From: Nocardia flavorosea
GTDB lineage: Bacteria > Actinomycetota > Actinomycetes > Mycobacteriales > Mycobacteriaceae
Reading direction: 5' to 3'
Length of the DNA: 64,000 bases
NCBI RefSeq assembly: GCF_015477805.1
Contig: NZ_JADLQL010000006.1
Location: 62,001-126,000, forward strand
Part shown: positions 1 through 8,004 of the stretch, piece after piece
Layout: each line of letters starts with the position of its first letter
Position numbering within the stretch: position 1 is the first letter of the stretch
The notes under the pieces: generated by a model
Database searches by the model: none
Told to the model about the DNA's origin: nothing
The model's input: only the letters and a program-made list of their open reading frames with translations
Made by a program: the position numbers and the translations under genes

Positions 1-660
1 GGCCAGCGCGGTACCGGCACTCGTCGCGGTCCGGTCGGCGAGGCCGATCACCAGCAGCGGGAGCAGCCACAGCACGGGAGACCGGTAAGTGATGATCAGC
101 AGCACCGCGACCACCAGTGCGGTGACCGCCAGCAGGGTGATATCCGCGCCGGCGAACGAATCGGCGATATCGGCGCCGAACGCGGGACCGCCGGTTATCT
201 GCATGATCAGTCCGGGCGGGGTCTGCTGCGCCGCCACCTCGCGGAGCCGGTCGATCTCCTCGGTGAGGGTTTCGCCGCTGAGTTCGGTCGATACGCTCGC
301 CCGGCCCAGCGCAGCCGCACCGTCGGGCGAGCGCACGAGCCCCGGACCGCCCGCCTCCGTGCCCGCGACCGCACCGACGGCCGCTTCGGCCGCCGCGAGG
401 TCGCGTTCGGTGAGCGCAGCGCCGTCGGCGCGGCTGATCACGATGATGACCGGGGCGTCCGCGCCGCCGGGGAATTCGGCCACCGCGGCCTTCACCCGCG
501 CGGATTCCGACGATTCCGGTAGCGAGGTCGGCGCCCGGCCGGCGTCGTCGTTGCTGCCGACCCCGAGAATCGCCGCGCAGGCCGCGACGACGACGGCGAC
601 GAGTAGCCACCACGAACGGCGGCCGGTGACCAGTGCGGCATAGCGCTCCCACGCATTCAC
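1..660 (-). CDS. MMPL/RND-family membrane exporter (N-terminal part; cut by window edge)
   Basis: The 220 visible codons begin at a GTG (658-660) and give a cytoplasmic start, VNAWERYAALVTGRRSWW, a first membrane helix at about residues 18-36, a periplasmic loop of about 120 residues with several charged stretches, and then two further hydrophobic segments (ITLLAVTALVVAVLLI and LWLLPLLVIGLA). This is the N-terminal layout of MmpL/RND transporters, which export lipids or drugs using proton motive force. The 3' end lies beyond position 1. The gene diverges from a MarR regulator across a palindrome, so MarR control of the exporter is the obvious inference. Substrate unknown. Confidence 0.85.
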   Translation of the reverse strand, partial: MNAWERYAALVTGRRSWWLLVAVVVAACAAILGVGSNDDAGRAPTSLPESSESARVKAAVAEFPGGADAPVIIVISRADGAALTERDLAAAEAAVGAVAGTEAGGPGLVRSPDGAAALGRASVSTELSGETLTEEIDRLREVAAQQTPPGLIMQITGGPAFGADIADSFAGADITLLAVTALVVAVLLIITYRSPVLWLLPLLVIGLADRTATSAGTALA

Positions 661-669
661 CCGGCCGAC

Positions 670-688
670 TATTTCAGAAACTGAAATA
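670..688. promoter_or_regulatory. MarR-type operator (perfect inverted repeat)
   Basis: TATTTCAG-AAA-CTGAAATA is a perfect inverted repeat with 8-bp arms, one of the few AT-rich stretches here. It lies 10 bp from the exporter start and overlaps the likely -35 region of marR. MarR dimers bind palindromes of this size, so it is probably the shared operator for both genes. Confidence 0.75.
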
Positions 689-711
689 ATACGCAAGATC
701 GCGACTACACT
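682..711 (+). promoter_or_regulatory. Predicted promoter of the marR gene
   Basis: A TACACT -10 box (706-711) lies 18 bp downstream of TGAAAT (682-687). The -35 half overlaps the operator palindrome, which would give simple autorepression. The predicted start near 718 leaves a leader of about 29 nt with a Shine-Dalgarno sequence. Confidence 0.5.
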
Positions 712-746
712 CGGTGCGCCGATCAGAACAGGGAGGACCTCCGAGC

Positions 747-1259
747 GTGACACCAACAGGCGACACGGCCGATACCGCGGCGCGCGACTCCGCCGAGACC
801 GATATCGCCACCGATATCCGCGCGCTCACCGCGATCTCCGAGCAGATCGCCCACCTCTTCGCTCATTCGCACGGCCTGCGCAGCACCGATTTCCGCGCGC
901 TCATGCATATCGCCACCGCCGATGCCGAAGGCCGGCCGCTCACCGCCGGACAACTCCGCGAACTCATGGGCCTGTCCCCCGCGGCCATCACCTACCTGGT
1001 GGAACGAATGATCGCCTCGGGCCATATCGAGCGGGAAATCGACGCCCGCGACCGCCGGCGCGTCCTGCTGCACTATGCCGAGCACGGGATGGCGGTGGCC
1101 GGCGAATTCTTCTCCCCGCTGGGCCGGCGCACCCGCGCCGCCATGACCGCTCTGCCGACCGATGATCTGCGCGCCGCCCACCGGGTGCTCCAATCGGTGG
1201 TCGCCGCCATGCGGGACCACCACACCGCGCTCACCGAGCAACGGCCGGCCGGCAGCTGA
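747..1259 (+). CDS. MarR-family transcriptional regulator
   Basis: A 170-residue protein from GTG 747, preceded by GGGAGG at 731-736; the reading frame stays open back to 714 but that start has no ribosome site. The winged helix-turn-helix spans about residues 65-105 (TAGQLRELMGLSPAAITYLV, then the DARDRRRV wing typical of MarR). The flanking helices would form the dimer interface. It diverges from the MMPL exporter and has a palindrome in its own promoter, so it is probably a local repressor of that exporter, released by a small ligand. The family is clear; the ligand is not predictable. Confidence 0.85.
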   Translation: MTPTGDTADTAARDSAETDIATDIRALTAISEQIAHLFAHSHGLRSTDFRALMHIATADAEGRPLTAGQLRELMGLSPAAITYLVERMIASGHIEREIDARDRRRVLLHYAEHGMAVAGEFFSPLGRRTRAAMTALPTDDLRAAHRVLQSVVAAMRDHHTALTEQRPAGS

Positions 1260-1363
1260 CGAAAGATCTCGAACGGATCGAAACGAAAGATCGACGGGGT
1301 GGCCGAATCCGTCGCGCGGACACATCCGGTATGACCACAGGTCGCCGCGCGGCGCGGCCCGGG

Positions 1364-1389
1364 TGATTACGTCGGTGCCAGACGGGTAC
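1364..1389 (+). promoter_or_regulatory. SigF/SigB-like promoter (TGATT-N15-GGGTAC)
   Basis: TGATT (1364-1368), exactly 15 bp, then GGGTAC (1384-1389), 23 bp before the next ATG. It resembles the mycobacterial SigF consensus (GTTT, N15-17, GGGTAT). Very similar boxes with the same spacing precede stress genes elsewhere in this window. Confidence 0.5.
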
Positions 1390-1412
1390 AGCGCATCGAC
1401 AGGAGGTGTGTC

Positions 1413-1742
1413 ATGCCGAAAGAATGGACAGGTAAACAGGAACGGCAGTACGAGCACATCAAGGATTCGGAGCAGGATCGCGGCGCGGGCACGAAACGTG
1501 CGAAGGAGATCGCCGCCCGCACGGTCAACAAGAACCGCGCGCAATCCGGCCGGTCGAAAACCGCGAGCCGCTCATCGATCCGGGATATGTCACCGCAACA
1601 GCGCGGCGGGAAGCGGTCGCACAGCAGCGGACCGAAGGGCCAGACCCGTGACCAGCTGTACAACGAGGCACGGCGCCGCCGGATACCAGGCCGTTCGAAG
1701 ATGAGCAAGGACGAACTCGCCGACGCGCTGGGCCGGTCGTAA
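1413..1742 (+). CDS. Small basic Rho_N-domain protein ('plasmid stabilization protein' type)
   Basis: A 109-residue, very basic and hydrophilic protein with a good ribosome site (AGGAGG at 1401-1406). The N-terminal half (MPKEWTGKQERQYEHIKDSE) matches a common actinobacterial family often labelled plasmid stabilization protein without functional proof. The C-terminal 35 residues (QTRDQLYNEARRRRIPGRSK then MSKDELADAL) form a Rho termination factor N-terminal-like helical motif, a nucleic-acid binding module. The ChaB protein at 33959 ends in the same kind of motif, and both genes have SigF-like boxes, suggesting co-expression in stress or stationary phase. The molecular role is unknown. Confidence 0.75.
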   Translation: MPKEWTGKQERQYEHIKDSEQDRGAGTKRAKEIAARTVNKNRAQSGRSKTASRSSIRDMSPQQRGGKRSHSSGPKGQTRDQLYNEARRRRIPGRSKMSKDELADALGRS

Positions 1743-1747
1743 CGAAG

Positions 1748-2377
1748 ATGGGCGCCACCGCGAAACCTGTCGGGGCGGCCGAGTTCGTCCCCGCCGACGC
1801 CGATCTGGACACGGTCCGGGCAGCGGCCGCGGGCTGCCGTGGTTGCGATCTGTACCGCAATGCCACCCAGACCGTGTTCGGCGAAGGTCCCGTCGATGCG
1901 TCGGTGGTCATGGTCGGCGAACAGCCCGGCGACCAGGAGGACACCCAGGGGCAGCCGTTCGTCGGCCCGGCCGGGCGGCTCCTGGACCGGGCCCTCGACG
2001 AGGCGGGTTTCGACCGCGAGGCGGTCTACCTGACGAACGCGGTGAAACATTTCAAATTCGCCGAACGCGGTAAACGCAGGATCCACAAGCAGCCCAGCCG
2101 CACCGAGGTGGTCGCGTGCTCGGCCTGGCTGGCGACCGAGCTCGAGCTGGTGGCGCCGGATCTGGTGGTATGCCTGGGCGCGGTCGCCGCGAAGGCTCTT
2201 CTCGGTCCGTCCGCCACCGTCGGCGAACTCCGCGGACAGGTCGTGCAACGGCCGGATTACCGGATCACCGCCACCGTGCATCCGTCCTCGGTGCTGCGTG
2301 CGCCCGACCGCACAACCGCCTACGCGGAATTCCTCGACGATCTCGCCCGCATCCGCGCGGCCGCCGCCCGGGATTGA
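1748..2377 (+). CDS. udgX: UdgX-type uracil-DNA glycosylase / uracil-DNA crosslinking protein
   Basis: A 209-residue member of the uracil-DNA glycosylase superfamily. Four Fe-S ligand cysteines are visible: C30 and C33 (CRGC), C124 and C142. Motif I is GEQPGDQED (58-66) and the second active-site motif is HPSSVLR (178-184). The diagnostic UdgX feature is the R-loop RGKRRIH with H113; in Mycobacterium smegmatis UdgX the matching histidine forms a covalent bond with the abasic site after uracil release. It begins 5 bp after the previous gene and ends 5 bp from the convergent antiporter. Expected role: uracil recognition and repair shielding in DNA. The start near 1748 may be one of several; no strong ribosome site is seen. 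Confidence 0.9.
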   Translation: MGATAKPVGAAEFVPADADLDTVRAAAAGCRGCDLYRNATQTVFGEGPVDASVVMVGEQPGDQEDTQGQPFVGPAGRLLDRALDEAGFDREAVYLTNAVKHFKFAERGKRRIHKQPSRTEVVACSAWLATELELVAPDLVVCLGAVAAKALLGPSATVGELRGQVVQRPDYRITATVHPSSVLRAPDRTTAYAEFLDDLARIRAAAARD

Positions 2378-2382
2378 GCCGT

Positions 2383-3963
2383 TCAGCGGGTGGGCCCGAG
2401 ATCCAGTCGCCGGGTGACCCGGTCCACGAGATCCGGTGGCATGCCCGGTTCACGACGCGCGGCCAGCGCTTCGCGGCGGCCGGCTTCGGTGAGTTCGGTT
2501 CTGATCCGTTTGACCGTGGCCGCCAGCCGGGCCTCCCGTTCCACCTGCGCCCGTGTCTGCTCACCGGCGGCCTCGGGATCGGCCCGGGCCATGCGTTTAC
2601 GGACGCCTTCCCGCAATCGTTCGTAGAGCTCGTCGGGGATGTCCTCGGATTCGGCGAGTTCCTCGAGCCGGGCCAGTTCGGCGTCGACGACACGTTTCCA
2701 CAGGTCCCGTTCCAGCCGGCGTTCGGCGCGGGTATCGGCGTGCACACCGGTGAACCGAACGATCAGCGGCAGTGTCGGCCCTTGGATGAGCAGGGTGAAC
2801 AGCACCACCGCGAATGCGGTGAACAGGATCTCGGTGCGGCCGGGAAAATCGGCGCCCGCTTCGGTGGCCAAGGGAATGGCCAGCGCCAGCGCGACGGTCG
2901 CCACCCCGCGCATACCGGTCCACCAGGTGACCACGGTTTCCCGCCAGGTGTACGGCTCGTCGGCGTCCTCGTCGCGCCACCAGGTGCCCCGAAGCCACCA
3001 GGTCACCATCAGCCAGACGAGCCGCAGAACCACGACCACGGCCACCACCGCGGCCGCGCCGGCCACCAATTGCGGCCAGTCGTCACCGGTGGCGGCGAGT
3101 ACAGCGCTCAGTTCGAGACCGATCAGGCCGAACGCGAAACCGCTGATCAGCAACTCGGTGATATCCCAGAACGATTCACCCACCATCCGGTACGCGGAAT
3201 CGCCGAACTCGATCGCCGCGTCGGTGAGGTACAGCGCACACACCAAGACCGCCAGCACCCCGGAGCCGCCCCACGATTCGGCGAGTCCATACGCCGCGAA
3301 CGGAAGCAGCAGGCTCAGCGCCACCTGCCAGCTCGCCTCGGCGAGGTATCCCGTGAGTTTGCTACCCAGCATGCCGAGCAGCAGTCCGACAACCACCGCC
3401 ACAACGGCCGAGACGACGAATTCGAGACCGGCGTGCGTGGCCGAGAAATGCCCGGTGACCACCGCCTCGATCGCGACGGAATAGATCACGATCGCGGTGA
3501 CGTCGTTGAACAGTCCTTCGCCGCCGAGTACCACCACCAGCCGCCGCGGTAACCCGAGCCGGCCGGCCAGCGCGGTCGCGGCCACGGGATCCGGCGGCGC
3601 GACCATCGCCCCGAGCACGACGGCCGCGGCCAGCGGCAGGCCGGGGTACCAGGCGTGGAATACGGCGGCGACCGCCGCCGCGGTCGCGATCACCAACCCC
3701 ACCGCACGTAGCACGATGGGTTCCCAGTTCTCCGCGAACTGGCGCCAGGAGGTGCGGCGCGCGGCGGCGTAGAGCAGCGGCGGCAATACCAGCGGCAAGA
3801 TCAAGTCCGGCGGTATCCGGATCTGGGGAACGAACGGCAGCAGCGCAAGCACACAGCCGAACAGTGTCATCAGCACCGCGGAGGCCACGCCGATCCGGCG
3901 GCCCAGCGCCTCGGCGAGGACCGCGGCGAACAGAAGCGTGAACATCAGCACCAACTGGTCCAT
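2383..3963 (-). CDS. CPA1-family Na+/H+ antiporter (NhaP-like)
   Basis: A 526-residue membrane protein with about 12 helices from the chosen ATG (MDQLVLMFTLLFAAVLAEAL); an upstream in-frame start at 4032 would add a hydrophilic stretch that is not typical. The antiporter core shows APPDPVAATAL and GGEGLFNDVTAIVIYS, the paired helix segments with the conserved acidic ion-binding residues of CPA1 exchangers. The last 140 residues form a charged cytoplasmic tail rich in Glu and Arg, probably regulatory. It would extrude Na+ (or K+) in exchange for protons. It ends 5 bp from udgX, convergent. Ion specificity cannot be read from the sequence. Confidence 0.9.
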   Translation of the reverse strand: MDQLVLMFTLLFAAVLAEALGRRIGVASAVLMTLFGCVLALLPFVPQIRIPPDLILPLVLPPLLYAAARRTSWRQFAENWEPIVLRAVGLVIATAAAVAAVFHAWYPGLPLAAAVVLGAMVAPPDPVAATALAGRLGLPRRLVVVLGGEGLFNDVTAIVIYSVAIEAVVTGHFSATHAGLEFVVSAVVAVVVGLLLGMLGSKLTGYLAEASWQVALSLLLPFAAYGLAESWGGSGVLAVLVCALYLTDAAIEFGDSAYRMVGESFWDITELLISGFAFGLIGLELSAVLAATGDDWPQLVAGAAAVVAVVVVLRLVWLMVTWWLRGTWWRDEDADEPYTWRETVVTWWTGMRGVATVALALAIPLATEAGADFPGRTEILFTAFAVVLFTLLIQGPTLPLIVRFTGVHADTRAERRLERDLWKRVVDAELARLEELAESEDIPDELYERLREGVRKRMARADPEAAGEQTRAQVEREARLAATVKRIRTELTEAGRREALAARREPGMPPDLVDRVTRRLDLGPTR

Positions 3964-4136
3964 GACCGTCCAGTCTGCGATGTGCGGGCCGTTGCGGCCG
4001 GGTGCAATGCCGGAGTACGGCGAAATCGGCATCTTGCGCGAAGCTCCGGCGAAGGGGCGCTATCAACTTGAACTCCGGAAGAATCTGCCCCGCAGGTTAT
4101 TTCGCGGCAACCGGGAAACTCACCGTTTCCTTGGCC

Positions 4137-4166
4137 TTGCGAACGATTACGAGGCACACTTTAGGT
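4137..4166 (+). promoter_or_regulatory. Possible promoter of the SCO2524-2521-type operon
   Basis: TTGCGA (4137-4142) and TTAGGT (4161-4166), separated by 18 bp, lie about 50 bp before the ATG at 4215. The surrounding 80 bp is unusually AT-rich for this genome. No other candidate stands out in the 250-bp gap. Confidence 0.35.
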
Positions 4167-4214
4167 ACTCACAGGGTCGACGCGGCCGATCGGACGCGGG
4201 GGCGAGGGCAGAGC

Positions 4215-6065
4215 ATGAGAATCAGGCCGCGGCAGCAGCTGTTGGATCTGTGGCAGGCGGTACTCGCCTGCTGCTATCGGGACGAGGAATGGAGCTGGGG
4301 CGGCCGCGACGGCGCCAATTCCATCAGCGATGCCGAACAACTGCTGTGCCTGCTGTATCCGGCCACCGAACTCGAGGCGTTCGCGGTGGACCAGCCGAAC
4401 TATATGGCCGCCGATACCCGCCTGGCACTCGAGCCGTTCGGCGAAGAAACCCGGATCGGCGGCGTCCTGGTCGGCCTGCTGGAGGACTATCTGCAGCGCT
4501 ACACGAGCCCGGAAGGTGATCCCGTCTTCGCCGCCGGCAGCTACCTGCATCCCGCCGAAGACCGCCCGCTCACCGCGGAAGAGCTCGAACTCGAGGTGGT
4601 CGACTCCTATTCGATGTCGCTGAGCCTCTGTATCGCGGCACTGCGGTTCCTGCGCGGTTACCAGCGTTTCGTCAGCGGTGAGGTGCGGCGTGAGGCGCGC
4701 CGGCTCAGCGAGCGGATTCCGGAGGTGATCGACGCGGTGGGAGTCCGGCTGACCGCGGCGATGGCAGGGCTGGTCCGCAGTTTCGTGATCCACACACCGG
4801 AACCGAGATCCGAGGCCGGGCAAGCGATTCTGCACATGATCAACCAGAATCACGCGCCTGATGACGAGGTGATCGCCCGGCTGTCGGCCCGGCTGGAACG
4901 GTTACGTGTGCAGGCCGCGAACGAGGTCCGTCTCAGCCAGGCCAGCGAGGTGGACGTCGCCGACGACCGGCGGCTCTTCGAATGCGGCTGGGGCTGGGGC
5001 ATCGTCCGCACCGCGGAACCCATCGATTTCGTTCCGAGCGCGGTCGGCCGGCTACCGGGCCATGCCGAACCCCGCCCCTACCTGTATTTCACGGCGGTGG
5101 CGCTGGACGGTATCAGCGACCTGTCCTCCCAGCGCATCCGAGAACTCGATCTACTCACCGACGAACAACGAAAACTGGCCGACGCGCTGCAGTTGCGGTT
5201 CGAACTCGCCCGCAACTACTGGGCGACGGTGGCCCAGTTCGGCGGTGGCCGCTGGCCGCTCGAGGACATCCCCTGGCGCACCTCCGACGGCGAGGAATCG
5301 GACTATTTCAGCCTCACCGTCACCGCGATGCTCATCCAGGACCTCGTGTACCGCGACAGCACCGAGGACCTCGCCCGTACGGTCGCCGTCTTCGACCAGC
5401 TGGCCCGCCGCGGCCGCATAACCAGCCGCCTCACCGCCGGTGATCCGGCCGCGATCCTGCACTATCCCGGGGTCCGGCTCGGTCTTTCCGGGAGCGAGGA
5501 GATCAGCGGCGGGGCCGCACTGCGCTGGCATGTCCCCGATTTCGTGACGATGATGCTGAAACGCTGCCTGCAGGCCGCGCGATTGCGCACCGACGTCGGC
5601 ACCCGCGATCAGCTGATGGCGCTCGCCGAAGCCGCCATGGATCACCTCGACCGGCGGGTCCTGCGCGAAGGACCCGCGGCCGGGCTGTGGGACGATCCCG
5701 TCGCCCTGCTCGGCCCCTCGGTCGCACCCGGCCCCGGGCCCTCCTGGTTCGTCACCGAACGGATCATGGAATGTCTCGTGATCGCCTACGACACGTTCCG
5801 GGAAGCACCGCTGGCACCGAGCAGTATGGTCGCCCGCGCCATCGACCTGATGAGCGAGGCCGACCATCTGCTCAATCAGGAAGAACTCGAGGTGGAAGGC
5901 GCCGATCCGACGCCGAAACAGGCCGCGGTCAACCGGATCCGGCAAACTTTGGACCGCGCCCGCAGTGTGCTGCGGGAACGCCCCGGTACGGCCTACAGCC
6001 TGGCGACCCAGGCCCTGGTGCAGCTCGACGAACTGGCGTACGCGCGCCAGGACGCGACCCGGTGA
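4215..6065 (+). CDS. SCO2524-family protein (uncharacterised conserved actinobacterial system)
   Basis: A 616-residue soluble protein from ATG 4215, preceded by CGAGG; the frame is open to 4002 but the upstream part looks non-coding. The N-terminus, MRIRPRQQLLDLWQAVLACC then EEWSWGGRDGANSISDAEQL, is as I remember the SCO2524 family of Streptomyces and Nocardia. It is mostly helical, with a long central region and a C-terminal helical tail; no catalytic motif or membrane segment is visible. It opens a four-gene operon with SCO2523-, SCO2522- and SCO2521-type genes, 10 bp before the next start. It is the largest component and may be a scaffold or sensor, but that is a guess. Family assignment is from recall and could not be searched. 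Confidence 0.8.
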   Translation: MRIRPRQQLLDLWQAVLACCYRDEEWSWGGRDGANSISDAEQLLCLLYPATELEAFAVDQPNYMAADTRLALEPFGEETRIGGVLVGLLEDYLQRYTSPEGDPVFAAGSYLHPAEDRPLTAEELELEVVDSYSMSLSLCIAALRFLRGYQRFVSGEVRREARRLSERIPEVIDAVGVRLTAAMAGLVRSFVIHTPEPRSEAGQAILHMINQNHAPDDEVIARLSARLERLRVQAANEVRLSQASEVDVADDRRLFECGWGWGIVRTAEPIDFVPSAVGRLPGHAEPRPYLYFTAVALDGISDLSSQRIRELDLLTDEQRKLADALQLRFELARNYWATVAQFGGGRWPLEDIPWRTSDGEESDYFSLTVTAMLIQDLVYRDSTEDLARTVAVFDQLARRGRITSRLTAGDPAAILHYPGVRLGLSGSEEISGGAALRWHVPDFVTMMLKRCLQAARLRTDVGTRDQLMALAEAAMDHLDRRVLREGPAAGLWDDPVALLGPSVAPGPGPSWFVTERIMECLVIAYDTFREAPLAPSSMVARAIDLMSEADHLLNQEELEVEGADPTPKQAAVNRIRQTLDRARSVLRERPGTAYSLATQALVQLDELAYARQDATR

Positions 6066-6075
6066 GGCGGCGTAA

Positions 6076-6990
6076 GTGCTTATTTTCTCCACATCCGACA
6101 AGGGCGGCACCGGCCGGTCGGTGACCAGCTGTAACCTCGCGTACCGGCTCTGCCTCACCGGCCGCAACGTCGCCTATGTCGATTTCGATTTCGGTTCCCC
6201 GACCGCCGGTGCGCTGTACGAGATCAGCACGGTCGAACGGGGTATCGCCGACGGCGGTGTGCACTCCTACCTGCTCGGGGAGAGCGGTACCGCGGCCCGC
6301 GTGGATGTCGGCACGGCCACCGACCGCCCGGAACTCAAACGCATCGGCCCGCGCGCAGGCCGATTGGTGTTGTTCCCCGGCGACGAGGGCGGCGCCGAAT
6401 TCCTCACCACCAACGATGCCGTGGTGAACCGATGCGCGGAATTGCTGGTGGCGCTGGAACAGGAATTCCGGGTGGTGTTCGTCGACCTCAGCGCCGGCCG
6501 ATCGGTCGCCCTGGAACTCGCCCTGCAGGCCACCGCGTTGCCGCAGTTGCGCAACCGCACCATCCGCTGGCTGATCTTCCACCGGTGGACCCGCCAGCAC
6601 ATCCTGGCCGCTGCCGGGCTGGTCCACGGCCCGCACGGCCTGCTGGAGACCGGGTCGGTCTGCGGCCACGATCCCGCCGAACTCCTCGGCTCCACCCGCT
6701 ATGTGCGCACCGCCGTACCCCATGCCCATTCGCATCCGGTCGCGCAGCGCGCCGCGCAGGCCGCCTGGCTACAGGAGCAGGATGTGGCGCTGCGCCGGCT
6801 CGCGACCACGAACCGGCTCGGCGCCACCGCCGTCCTGGGCGAAACCCCCATGGAGCCCGTTTTGCAGTGGCGCGAGCAACTGATCCTGGACAGCGATGTG
6901 AACGCCCATATCGCCAACCCGGAGACCGCGTCGGCCTACACCGAACTGGCCCGCCTGCTCGTCGACACCGCCATGTGGGAGAGGCTTTGA
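6076..6990 (+). CDS. SCO2523-family variant P-loop protein (ParA/MinD-like fold)
   Basis: A 304-residue protein from GTG 6076 with GAGGCGG as ribosome site. It opens with MLIFSTSDKGGTGRSVTSCN. This is a deviant Walker A like that of ParA/MinD/ArsA: the signature lysine (K9) is kept but the usual P-loop lysine is R14. VAYVDFDFGSP (33-43) and VFVDLSAG (134-141) match the switch and Walker B strands of that superfamily. Substitution of the P-loop lysine may change or abolish ATP hydrolysis while keeping nucleotide binding or dimerisation. It lies between SCO2524- and SCO2522-type genes, so it is probably the nucleotide-switch component of this system. No partner or cargo is known. Confidence 0.85.
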   Translation: MLIFSTSDKGGTGRSVTSCNLAYRLCLTGRNVAYVDFDFGSPTAGALYEISTVERGIADGGVHSYLLGESGTAARVDVGTATDRPELKRIGPRAGRLVLFPGDEGGAEFLTTNDAVVNRCAELLVALEQEFRVVFVDLSAGRSVALELALQATALPQLRNRTIRWLIFHRWTRQHILAAAGLVHGPHGLLETGSVCGHDPAELLGSTRYVRTAVPHAHSHPVAQRAAQAAWLQEQDVALRRLATTNRLGATAVLGETPMEPVLQWREQLILDSDVNAHIANPETASAYTELARLLVDTAMWERL

Positions 6991-6995
6991 GAGAG

Positions 6996-8003
6996 ATGCG
7001 TGATACGCAGGCATACAGCGAGGCCACCGAACAGCCGTGGATCGCGCCGGTGCCCTTGTCACATCTGTCGATCGAGGTCGGCCATTTCTATCTCAACGAC
7101 ATCATCGGTGATCCGGATCGCGTGCGGGCCGAGTTCCGTCGCATCGTCCCGCTGGTGTCGGCGTTCATCGAATCGGCGCGGGTCGACTTCGGTCCCGGTG
7201 CCCGCGTCAGCACCTGCTACCTGATCGACGACTACTTCCAGCCCGATACCGATCCCGCCGAAATCCTGGGCAAACTGCTCGACGCCGCCGATGCCGCCGG
7301 GTTGACCATCGACTATCTCGCCCGCGAATCGGGCTGCTGGCAGACGTCGCCGTTCGCCGACGGCGTCCCCGCGGGTGAGGCGATCCCGATCGCGGAGATG
7401 GTGGCCGCGCGGATCGTCGCCGAACCCGCACCGCCGGAGACCGGAAGACGGCCGCCCACCGCGGAATCGGGCTGGTTGTGCAACGGCCGCCGTTCGTCCG
7501 AGCACGAACAGGCGATGGCCATGCGCAACCGCTCGTATCAGCCTCCGGAGGAGTTCGGGCGGCGTGAGCATTCGATCTTCCTCGATGTGCAATTGTGGAG
7601 CAAACAGGTAGTGGCCGGGCGCACGGAGACCAAGTGGTCGTGTCCGTTCCTGGCCGCGGTATGGCATCTACTGCGCCTCGGTATGCTGCGGTATCACGGT
7701 GCGCCCGTGGTGGTTCCGCAGCCGTGGCGGGGGGAGCCCTGGCCGCGCCGCTGGCCGGAGGTTCCACCGGTGCTACAACTGCGGCCCGAGGCGGCGCCGT
7801 TCGCGGCCTACAAGACACTGTCGATGCTGCCGAAACGCTATATCGGGATCGAGCACGCGGTCCGCCTGGTACTCGATCATCTGGATCTCGACGACGATGT
7901 GGTGGAACAGGTCGTCGCCGCCGGCGCCGCCGACGAGATCCCGGTGACCGTTTCCCGCAAGATCAGCGAGCGGCTGTCGCACCTACTCCTCGACGGGTCT
8001 TGA
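6996..8003 (+). CDS. SCO2522-family protein (uncharacterised)
   Basis: A 335-residue protein from ATG 6996, 5 bp after the P-loop gene; GAGAG lies immediately upstream. Recognisable pieces are VPLSHLSIEVGHFYLNDIIG near the N-terminus, a predicted mixed alpha/beta middle with ARVSTCYLIDDYFQ, a WLCNGRRSSEHEQAMAMRNR segment and a helical C-terminus. As far as I recall these match the SCO2522 family. There is no signal peptide, membrane helix or familiar active site. WLCNGRRSSEHE and the conserved His/Glu/Arg residues around it are the best candidates for a functional site. One base separates it from the next gene, implying translational coupling. Confidence 0.8.
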   Translation: MRDTQAYSEATEQPWIAPVPLSHLSIEVGHFYLNDIIGDPDRVRAEFRRIVPLVSAFIESARVDFGPGARVSTCYLIDDYFQPDTDPAEILGKLLDAADAAGLTIDYLARESGCWQTSPFADGVPAGEAIPIAEMVAARIVAEPAPPETGRRPPTAESGWLCNGRRSSEHEQAMAMRNRSYQPPEEFGRREHSIFLDVQLWSKQVVAGRTETKWSCPFLAAVWHLLRLGMLRYHGAPVVVPQPWRGEPWPRRWPEVPPVLQLRPEAAPFAAYKTLSMLPKRYIGIEHAVRLVLDHLDLDDDVVEQVVAAGAADEIPVTVSRKISERLSHLLLDGS

Positions 8004-8004
8004 G

